A stretch of 64,000 nt of DNA from Psilocybe azurescens (taxonomy: Eukaryota > Basidiomycota > Agaricomycetes > Agaricales > Agrocybaceae): the NCBI GenBank assembly GCA_023853785.1, contig JAJIRX010000622.1, forward strand, positions 496,001 through 560,000, given 5' to 3'. Positions 38,366 to 51,735 of the stretch are shown here, in pieces. The position numbers were made by a program, and so were the translations under genes. The stretch's first letter is position 1. The number at the start of each line of letters is the position of its first letter. Under the pieces are notes generated by a model. It searched no databases. It worked only from the letters and a program-made list of their open reading frames with translations, and was not told where the DNA came from.

Positions 38366-40662
38366 TCATTGAGAAGTAGCAGCACCCATGTTCTCCCAGA
38401 AGCTAAGTAAACAAGCATTGTCAGTACAATCATCAGGCCAATGAATCCTGAAGAATGACTTACTTGCAACGTTCCACTAACGCATCCGACGTTTTGAATG
38501 CTCTGATATCCGGAGCACCAGCCTTAGTCCGGTCGAACAGCATCTCGTTCGTGCCTTTCCATAGTTGCCAAAGCGGCGTGATATTCGTTGGGTCCGTTTT
38601 GATGTTTGTGTCCAGGGAAATCACAAAGTTCTGGAAGCTCTCGGAGAATGCGTTCACGAACTTGAGATTCGGGAACGCAGCAGGAAGCGCGCCACTGCGT
38701 TTAATTCCAAGGTTGTCAGTGATAATCATCGGCAATGCAGAGATTTTCACACTAACTTGTTGAAGATAAATGGACCCGCTACTCCATGTGTTCCGGGAGG
38801 GACAGCGAATTCACCCTAGATGTTATTATTAGAGATGATGACATTAGGCATGGGAGTATCTGAATCCATCTCTACCTTGAACCCCAGGCCCCCAAACGCA
38901 CGAAGTAAGAAGTACGTAAGACATATGAAAATCGCTAAACAATATGCTCAATGCTTCATTCCGTCATATAAATGACCAGAACAAAAACTCACATTCGCCC
39001 ATGATAGCGTTCACTTGAAAGATATTAGTACCTAAGCCAGCATACTGTGCTGCAGCTGCCTGTGCCTGCTGCGCAGTGAACTTCGGGAAGAGCTGGGTAA
39101 CGTAGGTTGGGACTTTGACTGTGTGCGCCGTTCTCTAGTTCACAAAAGTAGTACCCTCGAAGGCGTTTGTTACGGATAACACGATTTGCTGAATGACGGT
39201 ATCAACATCTCTTCAAAGTAGAGGGAGATTCTGCATCATTCACGTACCCCATTAACTTTTCCTTCTTTGAAAAGCTCTGTCGGTCTGTCCGTGATAAACG
39301 TGCCGTCGATAACAGGCACGAAAACAAAGGTTCCAAAAAAGGTCTCAGACTGACTGCCTTATTGGCCTTTTGCAAGGTGCCGGCACCGACCTTGCGGAGA
39401 CAGTCCATAGCGTCGGTCGCAGAGGAGCAACTGGAGAATGCTAAATAATTGAGGCAAAAGGGAGCGTAGCGCGATACTTACTGGGTTTGTGCCACCGTTT
39501 CATTGAATACAGTCTACATCGCACCGAATTAGTATGAATAGGAAGATTCTTGTTCAAGTTTTAATACACACCTCAGGAATGCTATCGTTGAACATATACT
39601 GCGATGGCAAGAAGGTCGAGCTAGTCATCGCAGCGCGAAAGAGCGGCGGCTGCGTCATGCCTCCATTGGCGATCACATGCTGTAACACCGATCCAGCGCC
39701 AGCGGACTGTCCCCAAATCGTCACCTTGTTAGGATCCCCACCAAATTGCTCGATCTGTAGTACAAAAATGAGTTGAGAATACTCGTTGATTCTTAAATAT
39801 GGTCCTCACATACTGCTGCACCCATTGTAGTGCGAATTGTTGGTCCACTTCATTATCGTCATTGTCGTGTATGTGAGCCTTTGCGCCATCATATGATAGG
39901 ATTCTGACTTACACAATCCCGCATTTAGGGAGCCTTCATTGTTCACTTTCTGCCCAGCTAGGAACCCAAACAAGCCCAGCCTGTACTGAATAGCGACAGC
40001 GACGACATTCTCGCCAGATTCCCGAACGAGATCATTGCCGCCTGTAGATGGGGCCCTTCCTTCTATATATCCACCCCTGCAAGAAAATGTAAACGATAAA
40101 TATGGAATTGGAAGGACAATAAAGCGCACTGACCCATGAATCCAAACTACCACAGGTAAGTTAAGCTTTTGTCCAAGGTTTCCGGGAACGTAGACACTAA
40201 GAGAAGACAGGTCAATTAAACATACAACTACCATTGCTGAATGATCCTCACTTTAGGAAGAGGCAATCCTCTGACGGCCCGGGGGCAACGGCTCTTGCCG
40301 AGTTTTTCTGAGCAACGCGGAATGGTGTCGTGGGGAATTTCCAGCGCTCCCCTGGAAGCACTCTGGAGGCTGAACATTAGCTTTGTGAATACCAGGTGTT
40401 GTGGCCGGTGGTGCTGGGGCTCTAAAACGATTAGAACCTATTTGATCCAATCATTTTCGACTCAAATCAAGTCCAGATTAATGAGCAACGAGCAACGCGC
40501 ACCGGTAGGAGGAGCAGCATATCGCAGTCCGAGGAACTGCGTATGGGTCGTATTCCTCGCTTTATTCTGTATCACCATTCCCTGGTACTGGGCATATCCC
40601 AAATTAACGATGGGAGGTGCAGCAACGACTGTTGCAAAGGAATGACATCCGAAGACCAACAA
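38366..40662 (-). pseudogene. Type-B carboxylesterase, copy B, lacking start
   Basis: Same protein as copies A and C. The sequence begins inside the signal peptide (GCHSFATVVAAPPIVNLG) because the duplicated repeat module joins at about 40662. The promoter, the ATG and the first ten codons are gone. It keeps the GGYIEG oxyanion motif, the GQSAGAGS nucleophile and the C-terminal NFWES exon, with stop TGA at 38366. Further breaks relative to the reading are GGGG at 40332-40335 (shared with copy A) and a missing base near 39335-39343 after SVSLR. It is almost certainly not expressed as a full enzyme. Confidence 0.82.
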
Positions 40663-41743
40663 CTACATCAATATCTATCTATCTTCATATCTAGGGTCGT
40701 CTCATCGTCTCATCATCCATACCATATGCTCCCCTTCGTCTACAATCTACAATCTACAATCTGTCATCTATCCTCTTGTCAACTATTTTCGTTCACCAGT
40801 ATAGTTTTTACTATAGCACCAAGCTGCATATGCACGTGCATCTGGCAACGCAGACGCAGGTGCAGGTGCAGCAGCTCCTGCTGCATACGCACGACGGGCA
40901 GTCGAACGCCGTTCGGGCATGGGGATGAGGATGGGGATGCTGTCTCCTGCGCCCGCACTCCCTTCCATCTTGATTTTTTCGCTTTTTCTCTCTCTGATTG
41001 TTTCGTTCTCATGGATTTCTGCTGTATGTACATACATTTTTTTCGAATCTGGTCGTTGAATATTGAATTGAATAGGATGTGAATGTGAATGTGAATTCGA
41101 AATGTCAGTTGATCATGTATTCAATATACGGCAATCCTATTTCCGCCTCTATCTAATCCTAATCCTAATACTGAGTAATACTAATTATAAGTAGTAAATA
41201 GGCATTCGTGCCAATGGCATCAGACATAGCATATCATCACCATCATCATCTCAAAATAACAACGGAGGTTTCGTTTTCGTGGATCTCCGTTCTAATGTAC
41301 GTACATTAATCTTCTGTTCTATAGTCTTTCGTTGGTTTTTCGCAGGGTCTTTCTTTATTTTCTGTTTCTGTATTGTTTAAATTGAATCTGATCGTTGAAT
41401 ATTGAATTGAATGGGACGTGAATGCGAATTCGAAATACCAGTTGATCGCATATTCAATATACGGCAATCCCATTTCCGCCTCTATCTAATCCTAATCCTA
41501 ATACTACTAGTTATCAGGCATCAGATATAGCGCATCACCATCATCATCGTCATCTCAAAATTAAAACGGAGAGTTCGGGCGTATGGAAGCACATTACGAG
41601 CCTGAGTCCTGGAGATTGAAGTCAAAATTCAATTATCAATCATCCCTGGATCCCCTGACAGACTACAGGGTCGCTTGATCGTCGTCGCTGGTTGTCAACG
41701 GCCGCGCATGTTGTGTGAAGGTTCCGTCTCGAGGTGTGACCGT
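40663..41743. repeat. Second copy of the 31.2-32.4 kb repeat module
   Basis: Direct copy of about 31170-32460, including the doubled 300-bp unit, joined at 40662 to the truncated carboxylesterase copy B. No gene. The junction marks a recombination breakpoint. Confidence 0.75.
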
Positions 41744-42679
41744 AGTTCATTACTAGCTTTTTTTTTTTTTTTTTTTTTAATCAAGTATATTTTACTATAC
41801 TAAACGGTGCACGATAGCAGTCCTGCGAGGTAGGCTACACCTAAAAAACCCTCTCATCGATCCAGAAAATAGAAATGAGCACAGTTAGACACTGAGCTCC
41901 AGGAAGGCCAGTCCGATTTTGGTGGGTGGGACTGGCAGATGTGGTTTAACCAGCTTGGGCGCCAAAGCTTCCAGCTGTCAGCAAGCTGCATAGTTGGTGA
42001 GCTGGCAAACACGGTGAAAAAAACCCTAGAAACACTAGTAGACAAGAACCATCTACATACAAAGGACCGGGAAAAGAAATAAAATGAGTGTTGCCTGCCT
42101 TCTACTATGCCTTCGGGCCCCTGAACCTCTCCGTCCGTGTCTCCCCCTGTTCCCTCCCCCATCTTCCCTTTTATTTGTTGCAATCAAAACTACCCACAAA
42201 ATCTGACATATTGCGACTGTGCTAGCTGTCTCCCCAAGAGGTAGGGCCGTGCAGGGACGGTTCCTGGATCGGGTGCTAGCTCCCCTCCCTCTGCTCCCGT
42301 TTGGGTAATCAGGTGTTGTTGTGGTTGCGCCCCTAAGGGTCTGCGCGAAGCAGAGCGTAGTCGAGGATGCTCAGGGCCTCGTCGAGAGCGCCTGAGGCGT
42401 GTTGGAGAAAATTGTAGACAGGACTATCAGGCCTTCAGCAAAGCGAGAGTGGTGAGGACCACGCATAGTCGCTATCTCCACAGATAATACACAAAAGGAG
42501 GGTGTGGTGATAAAGGAGTAAGTGACCAGGCCTTGAGGGCCCGATGAGGATGCATGCATTAATGATGAGGGTTTTGGTAATATAGAGTCCAAACCATGGT
42601 GGGGAGGGACGAGTTCCCACGGTCGGATGTTGGTGGTAAAAGGTCAAGAAGCGTCGCCGGAGTGAGTTCATTACTAGCT
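41744..42679 (-). mobile_element. Retroposed poly(A) insertion with 15-bp target duplication
   Basis: The 15-bp sequence agttcattactagct occurs at 41744-41758 and again at 42665-42679. The uninterrupted parent copy near 32440 has one such site. The inserted 906 bp (41759-42664) start with 20 T, that is, a poly(A) tail on the reverse strand. A long target duplication plus a 3' poly(A) is the signature of target-primed reverse transcription. No reverse transcriptase frame or clear Pol III boxes were seen, so it may be a 5'-truncated LINE end, a SINE-like element or a processed transcript. It contains a reverse frame of 109 residues at 42183-41854 of unknown meaning. Confidence 0.85.
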
Positions 42680-43181
42680 CACATACATATTTTCGCTCTC
42701 GCTTACCCCGCGTCCGGCTGCGTGCCGCGTGCGTACGTCCCCAAGTTTTGATTTCAGATTTATATAGTTACTTATGTCTGACTATGGTTTTGGTGAGATC
42801 TATACTTACGCCTGAGCGCGAGCGCTATGTTTCGTCATTCATCTCGGGCACATACGGTCGTGTGCATCGTGGATGCGTTGCTAACCTACATATAGCTCGA
42901 ACTCAGGCTTAAGTCAAGTATTAGTAAATCTCCATACGATACTTATGCTCATATTAGACCTGGTTGCCAACCTACATATAAGTCGAACTAAGGCTTAAGT
43001 CAAGTATCAGTAAATCTCCATACGATACGCTCATACTAGTCCTGAACTCTCGGCTTCAGGCAGAAAAATGAAATGAAATGGGCAGTGACGTTTTATGTCA
43101 TTCCGTAACAGGCGCCAACTTTAACGATACTTTTACAAATTACATTAATAGAGCCACAACTCTCTTCCCCAGAGGCTGCGC

Positions 43182-45499
43182 TCATTGAGAAGTAGCAGCA
43201 CCCATGTTCTCCCAGAAGCTAAGTAAACAAGCATTGTCAGTACAATCATCAGGCCAATGAATCCTGAAGAATGACTTACTTGCAACGTTCCACTAACGCA
43301 TCCGACGTTTTGAATGCTCTGATATCCGGAGCACCAGCCTTAGTCCGGTCGAACAGCATCTCGTTCGTGCCATTCCATAGTTTCCAAGGCGGCGTGATGT
43401 TGGTTGGGTCCGTTTTCACGTTTGTGTCCAGGGAAATCACAAAGTTCTGGAAGCTCTCGGAGAATGCGTTCACGAACTTGAGATTTGGGAACACAGCAGG
43501 AAGCGCGCCACTGCGTTTAATTCCAAGGTTGTCAGTGATAATCATCGGCAATGCAGAGATTTTCACACTAACTTGTTGAAGTAAAATGCGCTCTCCATTC
43601 CATGTGTTCCGGGAGGGACGGCGAATTCGCCCTAGATGTGATCATTAGAAATAGTGACAATTAGCATGGGCGTATTTGAAATCGTCTCCACCTTGAACCC
43701 GAGGCCCCCAAACGCACGAAGTAAGAAGTATGTGGGGCATATCAAAATCGCTAAACAATATGCTCAATGCTTCATTCCATCATAATAAACGGCCAGAATA
43801 AAATTCACATTCGCCCATGATAGCCCTAGCTTGGAAAATATTGGAACCTAAGCCAGCATAGTGCGCTGCAGCTGCATGCGCCTGCTGCGAGGTGAACTTC
43901 GGGAAGAGTTCGGCAATGTAGGTTGGGACTTTGACTGTATCCGCCGTTCTCTGGTTCACAAAAGTAGTACCCTCGAAAGAGTTTGTCACGGATAACACGA
44001 TTTGCTGGGTGAGAGTATCAACATCTGTTCGAGGTAGAGCGAGATTCTGCATCATTCACGTACCCCGTTAACTTTTCTTTCTTTCAGAAGAACTGTCGGC
44101 CTGTCCGTGATAAACGTGCCGTCGATAACAGGCACGAAAACAAAGGTTCCAAAAACGTTCTCAGACTGACTGCCTTATTGGCCTTTTGCAAGGTGTCGAC
44201 ATCGACCTTGCGGAGACAGTCCATAGCGTCGGTCGCAGAGGAGCACCTGGAGAATACTAAATAAATGAGGCAAAAGGGAGCGTAGAGCGACACTTACTTG
44301 GTTTGTGACACCGTTTCATTGAATACGGTCTACATCACACCGAATTAGTATGAATAGGAAGATTCTTGTTCAAGTTTTAATACATACCTCAGGAATACTA
44401 TCGTTGAATATATACTGCGATGGCAGGAAGGTCGAGCTAGTCATCGCAGCGCGGAAGAGCGGCGGCTGCGTCATCCCTCCATTGGCGATGACATGCTGTA
44501 ACACCGACCCAGCACCTGCGGACTGTCCCCAAATCGTCACCTTGTTAGGATCTCCACCAAATTGCCCGATCTGTAGTAAAACAAATGAGTTGAGAATACT
44601 CGCTAATTCTTAAAGATGTTCCTCACATACTGCTGCACCCATTTCAGTGCGAATTGTTGGTCCACTTTATTATCGTCATCGTCATATTTGTGAACCTTTG
44701 CGCCATCATATGATATGATTCAGACTTACACAATCCCGCATTTAGGGAGCCGTCGTTTTTCACTTTCTGCCCAGCTAGGAACCCAAACACGCCCAGCCTG
44801 TACTGAATAGCGACAGCGACGACATTCTCGCCAGATTCCCGAACGAGATCATTGCCACCATTAGATGGAGCGCTTCCTTCTATATATCCACCCCTGCAAG
44901 AAAATATTAACGTTAGATATGGAATTGGAAGAACAACAAAGCGCACTGACCCATGGATCCAAACTACGACAGGTAAGTCACGCTTTTGTCCAAGGTTTCC
45001 GGGAACGTGGACACTAAGAGAAGATAGGTCAATCAAACATACAGCTACCATCGCTGAATGATCCTCACTTTAGGAAGAGGCAATCCTCTGACGTCTCGGG
45101 GGCAACGGCTCTCGCCGATTTTTTCTGAGCAACGCGGAATGGTGTCGTGGGGGAATTTCCAATGGTCGCCTGGAAGCACTCTGGAGGCTGAACATTAGCT
45201 TGCTGAATCCCTGGTGTTGTGGCTGGTGGTGCTGGCGCTCTAAACCGATTAGATCCTATTTTATTGAATTATTTCCAACGCAGCTCAGTCGTGCTTGATA
45301 AGTAACGCTCACCAGTAGGAGGTGCAGCATATCGCAGTCCGAGGAACTGGGTATGTGTCGCATTCGTCACTTTATCCTGAAGCAACGTTCCCTGGTACTG
45401 GGCATATCCCAAATTAACGATGGGAGGTGTGGCAACGAATGTTGCAAAGGAATGACACGCGAGGATCAGAATCCAAGAGTGTCTCAACGCGTAGACCAT
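43182..45499 (-). CDS. Type-B carboxylesterase, copy C, best preserved
   Basis: Secreted serine esterase or lipase-like enzyme. The start is MVYALRHSWILILACHSFAT (45499), a signal peptide. Order: VNLGYAQYQG, QFLGLRYAAPPTG, an exon with PPECFQ and NSPTTPFRVAQKK, SEDCLFLN joined by a gtgagg...ttag intron to VHVPGNLG, VVWIHG joined to [48 protein letters not shown] (nucleophile Ser), [45 protein letters not shown] (His), and the final exon NFWESVGAATSQ with a stop at 43182. One break remains: A5 at 44151-44155 (copy A has A6), shifting FLEPLF away from FFGTFVFVPVIDG. If that is a consensus error, the gene is intact. Confidence 0.8.
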
Positions 45500-46980
45500 A
45501 TTCTCTTCGCTTTTGCTTTGTTTTCTGTGATATTTCGTTGTAGGTGTAGAGCACGAAAATCAAGAAACTTGAAGGTGGGCACAAAGGGAACAATCATTGC
45601 TGGATAGCTTTATACCCTGGATCAATCAACTTCGATAGGTCGGGTGAACATAAATGAGATAATGTAAAATCGAAGTCGAAAGCTAGTGGATATAATGAGG
45701 GCACCGGGATTGTACAGCACCGACTTTCTGGCCTAACATAACAAGCCCAAACTAGCTCCCAACTAGCGCACACTTGCACAAATATACTCTTAGCATGTAT
45801 TTCATTGCATTTTTGCAATAATGTTCCATTTCGAATCAACGGCCGGTCCGTTGTCCGAGAGCTGTTGGACCTGGCCGATATCGGTATCTTGTCCGAGGTC
45901 ACAGATTAAGTGGCTGAATTGGACAAACCCCTTGTAGAAACTTGAAATTCTATTACATATGAACTATTTAAGCATTCTTACATTAATGGAGCTTTTTTTC
46001 GACATTAGATTCATCGTTATAAGTCCAGTAATTAGCCCTGTCATATCGGGTGTTAGGTTTTCGGGCCCTTTCCCACGACGTTCGCCTCTTCTGAAAAAAA
46101 AGACAGGAGAGAGAGAATACCTGGTTGCTCTCAACTCTCTTAGTTTTCAGGTACAACATACAGATGTAAACTAAAATATTTTCGAATATAAAATATACTA
46201 TATACTCCAGTGGAGGGTAAAACAATTAATTGCCGATCAGCAACTAGCTAATGTTGGGACTGAGAATATTCGAGTTCCGGCTACTTGTGTCGCTGAAGCT
46301 ATATTCATTGTGCCGCTCACCGAGATGAGCAGCTTTACCTGTTTGTGCCTGTTAGAAAACCCAATCCTCAACGTTGTTTTCGGAAACTGACCTGTTATCA
46401 ACACCGAAGATGGCTGAGCTCGTTCATCGGCATCATTCAAGTATTGGTCGACAGTCGCATGAACTCAAGTGTTTGACATACAGGGATGGGTATTTTGGTG
46501 CATTACTGACAATTTGATTTCGTCCTCAAACTTACAGCATTCCTTGCAGAAGTAAGTCGGGTCGTGGGCGCTTCGGATTGACACCAAGCAAGACGAGAAC
46601 CTATACTACCAAATTTACCAATGGACACTACTCTCACTCGACGTCCAAGAATCTGTGCGTGAGGATGCTGTTCAAAACGATACTTTGAATCTATATTTTG
46701 ATATTCACATATCCAAGTTCCCATGTCTGTCAACGGACAATTGCCTGCCAGTGTTTAGAAGACCCCAACTCGAGATGTTCACATGATGGATCGAACAGTT
46801 GGGTCGATTATTGATTATTGATCCGGCGGTCGCAAACATGCTGCTCAAACACTGGCATACAAGCCGTCATTATCTTTCAAAGGCCGTCTAACGAGGTACA
46901 CTCACATACTACACGGTACAAACGAGGTTATGGACGTCTCTGGCACGGACTTTCCATTCAAACGGCTGAATAATTCCAGG
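45500..46980. other. Flank of copy C and unassigned DNA
   Basis: 45500-45830 matches the proximal promoter of copy A. From 45840 to 46980 I see reverse frames (46440-46237 and 46733-46503) without recognisable domains. Nothing firm can be called. Confidence 0.3.
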
Positions 46981-46984
46981 TTCT

Positions 46985-48060
46985 CAATGACATTATCCTG
47001 TACCACAGTGCCTTGGTACTAGGCATATCCCAAACTAACGATGGGAGGTGCGGCGACAACCGTTGCAAAGAAATGACATGCGAAGACCGGGGTTCAAGAG
47101 TGGCCCAACGCGTAAATTATATTCTTCTCACTTTTGCTTTTTATGTTGTGGTATGGCTATTTTTGTAGGTGTAAAGCAAGAAAATTCAGAGACTGGAAGA
47201 TGGGCTCAAGGAGAACAAGCATCGCCAGATAGTTTTATACCTTAGAGCAATCAGCTTTGATAGGTTGGTAAATATAACTGACATGGTGTCAACTCGAAGT
47301 CGAGAGCTAGTGGAGCCAGTGAAGGCACCGGGACTGGTACAGTGCCGACTAGCACCAACTAGCGCAAATACACTTTGCGCATGTACTTGAGTGCTCTCTC
47401 GCAATGTACGACCTCTATCATTTCACTACCATCTAACCATGGTTAAAAAGGTAATTTTGATTGTAGAAAGGGTAGTTTGCATTTAGATACTAAATGGAGC
47501 TATGTATAATGGCATAATTCGGATGCACGCAGTCCATTGGCACATAGCTTGCCCGCACTAAGATTCTACGCTAGCGCAGCAAGTAATTGCGCTAGTTTGG
47601 GCTAGCCTGCACTTAGCTGGTACCCAAGTGCATTTATCTGCATGGAAATCCCAATCGCGTTATTGTCGTGAAATACACCGAATACAGAGACTATACCTTT
47701 GAGTATTTTTATCACCATTGTCTACCACCATGACGCGGTATTCTTATGTGAGTAAATTCAGAGCGCTACCCTGCTATTATCTACCTGAATTGTACAGTTG
47801 TACTTATAGTTTGCTTACAAACTGCCTTGGTTTCGCTCAGAACAAGTGCCTAATGAATCGAAACACTCGGGACTTAAAGAAGATAATAAACCTGTCTACA
47901 TCACGTCATGAGACCTTCCGTATTACGGTACTCATACAACGACTGTCGTCCAGACATGCATTCATCCAGAGGCCAGTGCTCTAGGGCACATGCATTCTGT
48001 ATAGTATAGATTCCCCAAAATTGGTTGTAGCAGATAAACTTGCTCTCGACGCTCGCGTGC
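46985..48060 (-). pseudogene. Fourth carboxylesterase fragment: exon 1 and promoter only
   Basis: The sequence around 46995-47130 matches the first exon of copies A-C (cttggtactaggcatatccc and gaggtgcggcgac landmarks). 47130-48060 matches the roughly 1-kb promoter flank of copy A (35394-36372). No later exon follows on the left, so only the 5' end of a copy is left. Confidence 0.7.
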
Positions 48061-48155
48061 CAGATTCTGATTTAAAACAAATATTTAGCCAGTGTTTCTT
48101 CACTCATTTCGGGCACATATGGCCTTCGGATGTGTTACCAGGCTTCATAGATACG

Positions 48156-49500
48156 CTAATAGCCCCAAGTCTCGTTTTTGCACGACCATAAAAGAATATT
48201 AAAATAAAGTACGTTGGAGTTGACATTAAACAGTTGTTTTTCACCTGCGGGAGATTCCTGGTCCTCTAATACACTAGTAGAGATCACGATTACGCGGGTT
48301 TCCTTCGAGGAGCCACTTCCTGGCAGCTGTTTGTTGGCGAGTAGCCCGTTGAAGAGAAGCCTGTTCTGAAAGTTCCCAGAGACCACAGGGGTTTGTCTGT
48401 CCGTCGCAACGTTTTAAAGTAAACAAACACCACTATTTGAGGCAAGCTTACGACTGGGAGTTCTTTTTAACTCTTCTCGAAGCTCGTCGACGAGGCCACG
48501 GTACGTCAGTTTCTTGGCGACATCCCTCTTCATGTTTCTGAGACGACTTAACAACGCTTGAGTAAAGAAGCCACCACCCTGACCCCCATTGATACCCGGG
48601 CCTTCGTAAGCGCTTTCACTGTCTGAGCAGGCTGCTATAAGTACATGTGACGAATAACCAATAAGATATTCTATATTCATTTGCTAGTCAGTGTATATAG
48701 AAGCATAAATTTATGGAATGTTATACCAAGAGGGGCATGTCTCTTAACAACACGTGCGGCTCTTGAAGTCGCACCTGTAGACAAAAACCCTACGTTCACA
48801 TCTGATTCGTCTTCCCTGGCTACTGTTTCCTTGTCAGTCGCTTCTGATACATTCTCTCTGAGTAGCCCTCTTGTTGACACTATCCTAGTCGACTTCCGAA
48901 TGTCATATTTGGCATTCCGTCCGAACTGACCGGCAGAACATGTATCAAGGATGACCGTCTTTGCGACCCTTGTCGATTCATTATTGAAAAAAAAAAGCTA
49001 TAAAGAGTGGGCTCACTATATTGTTTCCCTTGCTATCGGATATGTTTTGTATGAGGCGAAGAAGTGTCGTGTATGACAGTCCTGTATTGGGCACTTTCGG
49101 AGTATATTCCGAGGTTATAAACTTTAGTCCATGCGAATCCCCGCTCGTTGGAGGCATCTGTGCTGACCCATTCTCGACCTCAGTGCCGGCATGGCAAGCA
49201 AGATAAATAATAATGGGGGCCCCAAGCCGAATGTTTTTATCCGTCGCCAGATTTTCAAGAGCCTGCTTGATTTGCTCTGAACTTGCAGCTTTCAATAACT
49301 TTATTTGGTGTTTAGGCACGGCCAAACTGTCCTCCAGATAGGTAGTGAGTGACTGTGCATCGCTTTCGGCAAATTTAAGAGCAGGATAGTCATCGCTACT
49401 CGATTTGTTAATACCAATGGCAACAGCATGCAAGTTATCCACAGCTACGTCGCCAAGTGTCCATCCAACGTCGTATGTGACCGTTGCATCTCCGCCTCCA
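48156..49500 (-). CDS. Caspase-like (C14) domain, C-terminal part of a membrane fusion protein
   Basis: Cysteine-peptidase fold of the metacaspase/caspase group. It begins VDNLHAVAIGINKSSSDDYP (49442), followed by LKFAESDAQSLTTYL, the catalytic His in IIIYLACHAG (about 49205), SYTTLLRLIQNISDSKGNNI with an intron, the catalytic Cys in TVILDTCSAGQFG (about 48945-48910), VLIAACSDSESAYEG, GGGFFTQALLSRL, LTYRGLVDEL, and the end at 48156. There is no suitable ATG just before VDNLH. Upstream the frame stays open through IAIHKGGGGDATVTYDVGWT and meets the membrane segment at a GGGG run (49522-49525), where one base is missing. I therefore read it as the C-terminus of the protein encoded upstream. Confidence 0.7.
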
Positions 49501-49513
49501 CCCTTGTGGATTG

Positions 49514-50566
49514 CTATAGGAGGGGTGGATCATCGAAGGTGGGGTTGGAGGCCCAAATGATAAAGCGAATAATACACAAGACAACTTCTACGGCGAGCCA
49601 GGTGCCTGGACCAATGACGCTGTCTGAATTGCTGGCCTGGATAAGGCCGAAGCATCCAACATACCCTATACCAGCCGCAGCAATACCACCAAGGAGAAGA
49701 ACGCGACATATTACAAGCAGAAATGTGGGAAGGCATATGGCTGTCCATTTGTTGATAAGTTCGCTCAAGGTCCTTCGTTCGTCGGTTTTCTGGTCCAAGT
49801 GGAAGGAGCTAAATGAACGTGTCGCTGCAATGAAATTTTCGAGCCCATGACAGTACTCATATTCCTTGTTGCTCTCATTTGTGCTGCTTCTGTCGTTGAT
49901 ATTTGGGCCTGGTGTCGAATCTGAGTGCTCACTAGTTTAGAATGGGAAGACAGATGAAAACAATCACCTACAATGTGATTGTAAAATGTCGCTCATAAGC
50001 TTTGCCAAACTTTCTTCTGCCCGGGACTCTGTATTCCAAAAAACTGGAGGCACTCTTCCGTGCCTTTGAAACCAAGAGTTCATGGCGTGAAACCGAAGTC
50101 GGTTGTGTACAACGACTAGTACTCGAAGTTGAATGACGAGCTGGATCATTATGGTGACAAGAGCGCAGCCGTATACTCGTAGCATGGGGTACAGCCAACT
50201 TTGAGAAAAGGGGCGATGACCAAGATCGACTTTGATAACGTATATGAACGGTGTGAGACCGACTGAGCCGAACATAAAGGTGGACAATGACAAGAGCAGA
50301 TTCCAACGGATCCAACTCCAGCACCCAAGATTGAGCTCAACCCCTACGCTCGGACAACGTTGTAGGATTGAGCGTATGTTTTCTTCTGCGACGTAGATGC
50401 TGTCGTCCGTGTCCAATGCGTACGCTAATTTCCCCATGACACCCTTTGGGAAGAACCCTGCATTTCTCAGCAGTCGTGGGCCGTGCAATGGTAGTTTATC
50501 GACTGAGACCCCCAAGGTGACAAGACCAGCCTTTATTATCCCCAACTCCCAAACATTGACATCGGG
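49514..50566 (-). pseudogene. Membrane part of the GTEQCE-type/caspase fusion, frame-broken
   Basis: Middle exons of a multi-pass fungal membrane protein of unknown function. MSMFGSxGIIKAGLVTLGVSVDK lies at 50560-50500, with one T missing in a TT at 50544-50545. It is followed by HGPRLLRNAGFFPKGVMG, helices SLSTFMFGSVGLTPFIYVI and LYPMLRVYGCALVTIMIQLVI, an intron near 49965, then LSELINKWTAICLPTFLLVICRVLLLGG, and WLAVEVVLCIIRFIIWASNPTFDDPP at 49525. The xxWxxNPxxDD ending is the usual C-terminus of the stand-alone family. Here the reading runs on into the caspase-like domain. The 5' part was displaced by the element at 50575-52673. Confidence 0.65.
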
Positions 50567-51214
50567 GTTCCGGCGTGTACTTTACCTCCACCCATATACT
50601 CCATGTGGAGTCCACCAACTCCATACAGAAGTGGTGGACTCCACATGGACTCCATCTGGAACATATCCAAGTGTTCAGAAAGTTATCTTTGATAGGTGGA
50701 GTTCAGGTGGACTCCAGATGGACTCCAGATGGACTTCAAGCAATTCCACTTGAATCCAACTGGAGGCCAGGTGGAGGCCAGGTGGAGTCCAGGTGGAGTC
50801 CAGGTGGAGTTCAATTAGAATCCACCTGGACTCCATACCTGGATAACAATATTCCAGCTTAGGCCATCAGAGAGCAGACTTATTGAATTTCACAAAGTCC
50901 AGCTATAGCCAGATTTTAATTGGAATGTATTTTCTTAGAGTAAATTCATGTAAGAATGTATATATAATATATTAAAAACTATATACTACATTATTATCTA
51001 CAATATTATCTACTAGCGAAGTTCATCACCACTGAAACATAAAAAAGAAATAAAAGAAAAACATACAAAACAGACAAAAAAAGGAGGCGAGAGGGTACAT
51101 AGTTGGTTCAAATAAATATAGAAGCATATGAACATGAAAAAAAAAAAGAGAAAACGAGATAAAAAAAAAGAAAAAAAGAAGAAAAAAAGGGGGGCGAGAG
51201 GATGGCCGTAGCCC

Positions 51215-51735
51215 CGCCGTACGCATTGTCGTCGTTGTGGTGGCCGTCGTACACGCTGTGGTAGCCTTCGTACACGTCGTGGTGGCCTTCGTGCGACGTC
51301 CAGCGTGTCCGATACGTTGTACTGTCGTGTCCGCTGCGTCTGTCATACAGCGTTGTCGCCGTCGTTGTAGCTGTCGTACACGTTGTCGTTGTCGTCGTGG
51401 CTGTCGTGCAGCGTCGTGGCTGTCGTTGTCGTGGCTGTCATACACGTCGTCGTTGTCGTTGTCGTTGTCATGGCCGTCGTACACGTCGTTGTCGTTGTCG
51501 TGGCCGTCGACGCCGCCGTCGTCGTATGCGTCGTGGTCGTCGTTGTCGTGGCCGTCGTACACGTCGTGGTCGTGGTCGTCGTGGCCGTTGTCGTCGTTGT
51601 CGCGGCCGTTGTACGCGTCGTCGTCATGGTCTGCGTACGGCGTTGGTGTCGTCGTCCGTACGCGTCCTGCGTGCCGTCGTACCCATCGTTGTACGTACCG
51701 TACGTACCCGTCGTTGTCGTTGTCGTCGGCCTACC
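51215..51735. repeat. Low-complexity (gtcgt)-rich tract
   Basis: Degenerate gtc/gtt trinucleotide and gtacgtcgt-like repeats occur over about 520 bp inside the hAT-like element. The long open frames on both strands here (all Thr/Val/Arg runs) are by-products of the repeat and not genes. Confidence 0.85.

Noticed and set aside
40462..40662. Copy B starting with its own signal peptide
   Set aside because: The apparent start is a TTG at the recombination junction, and no ATG or promoter is in place.
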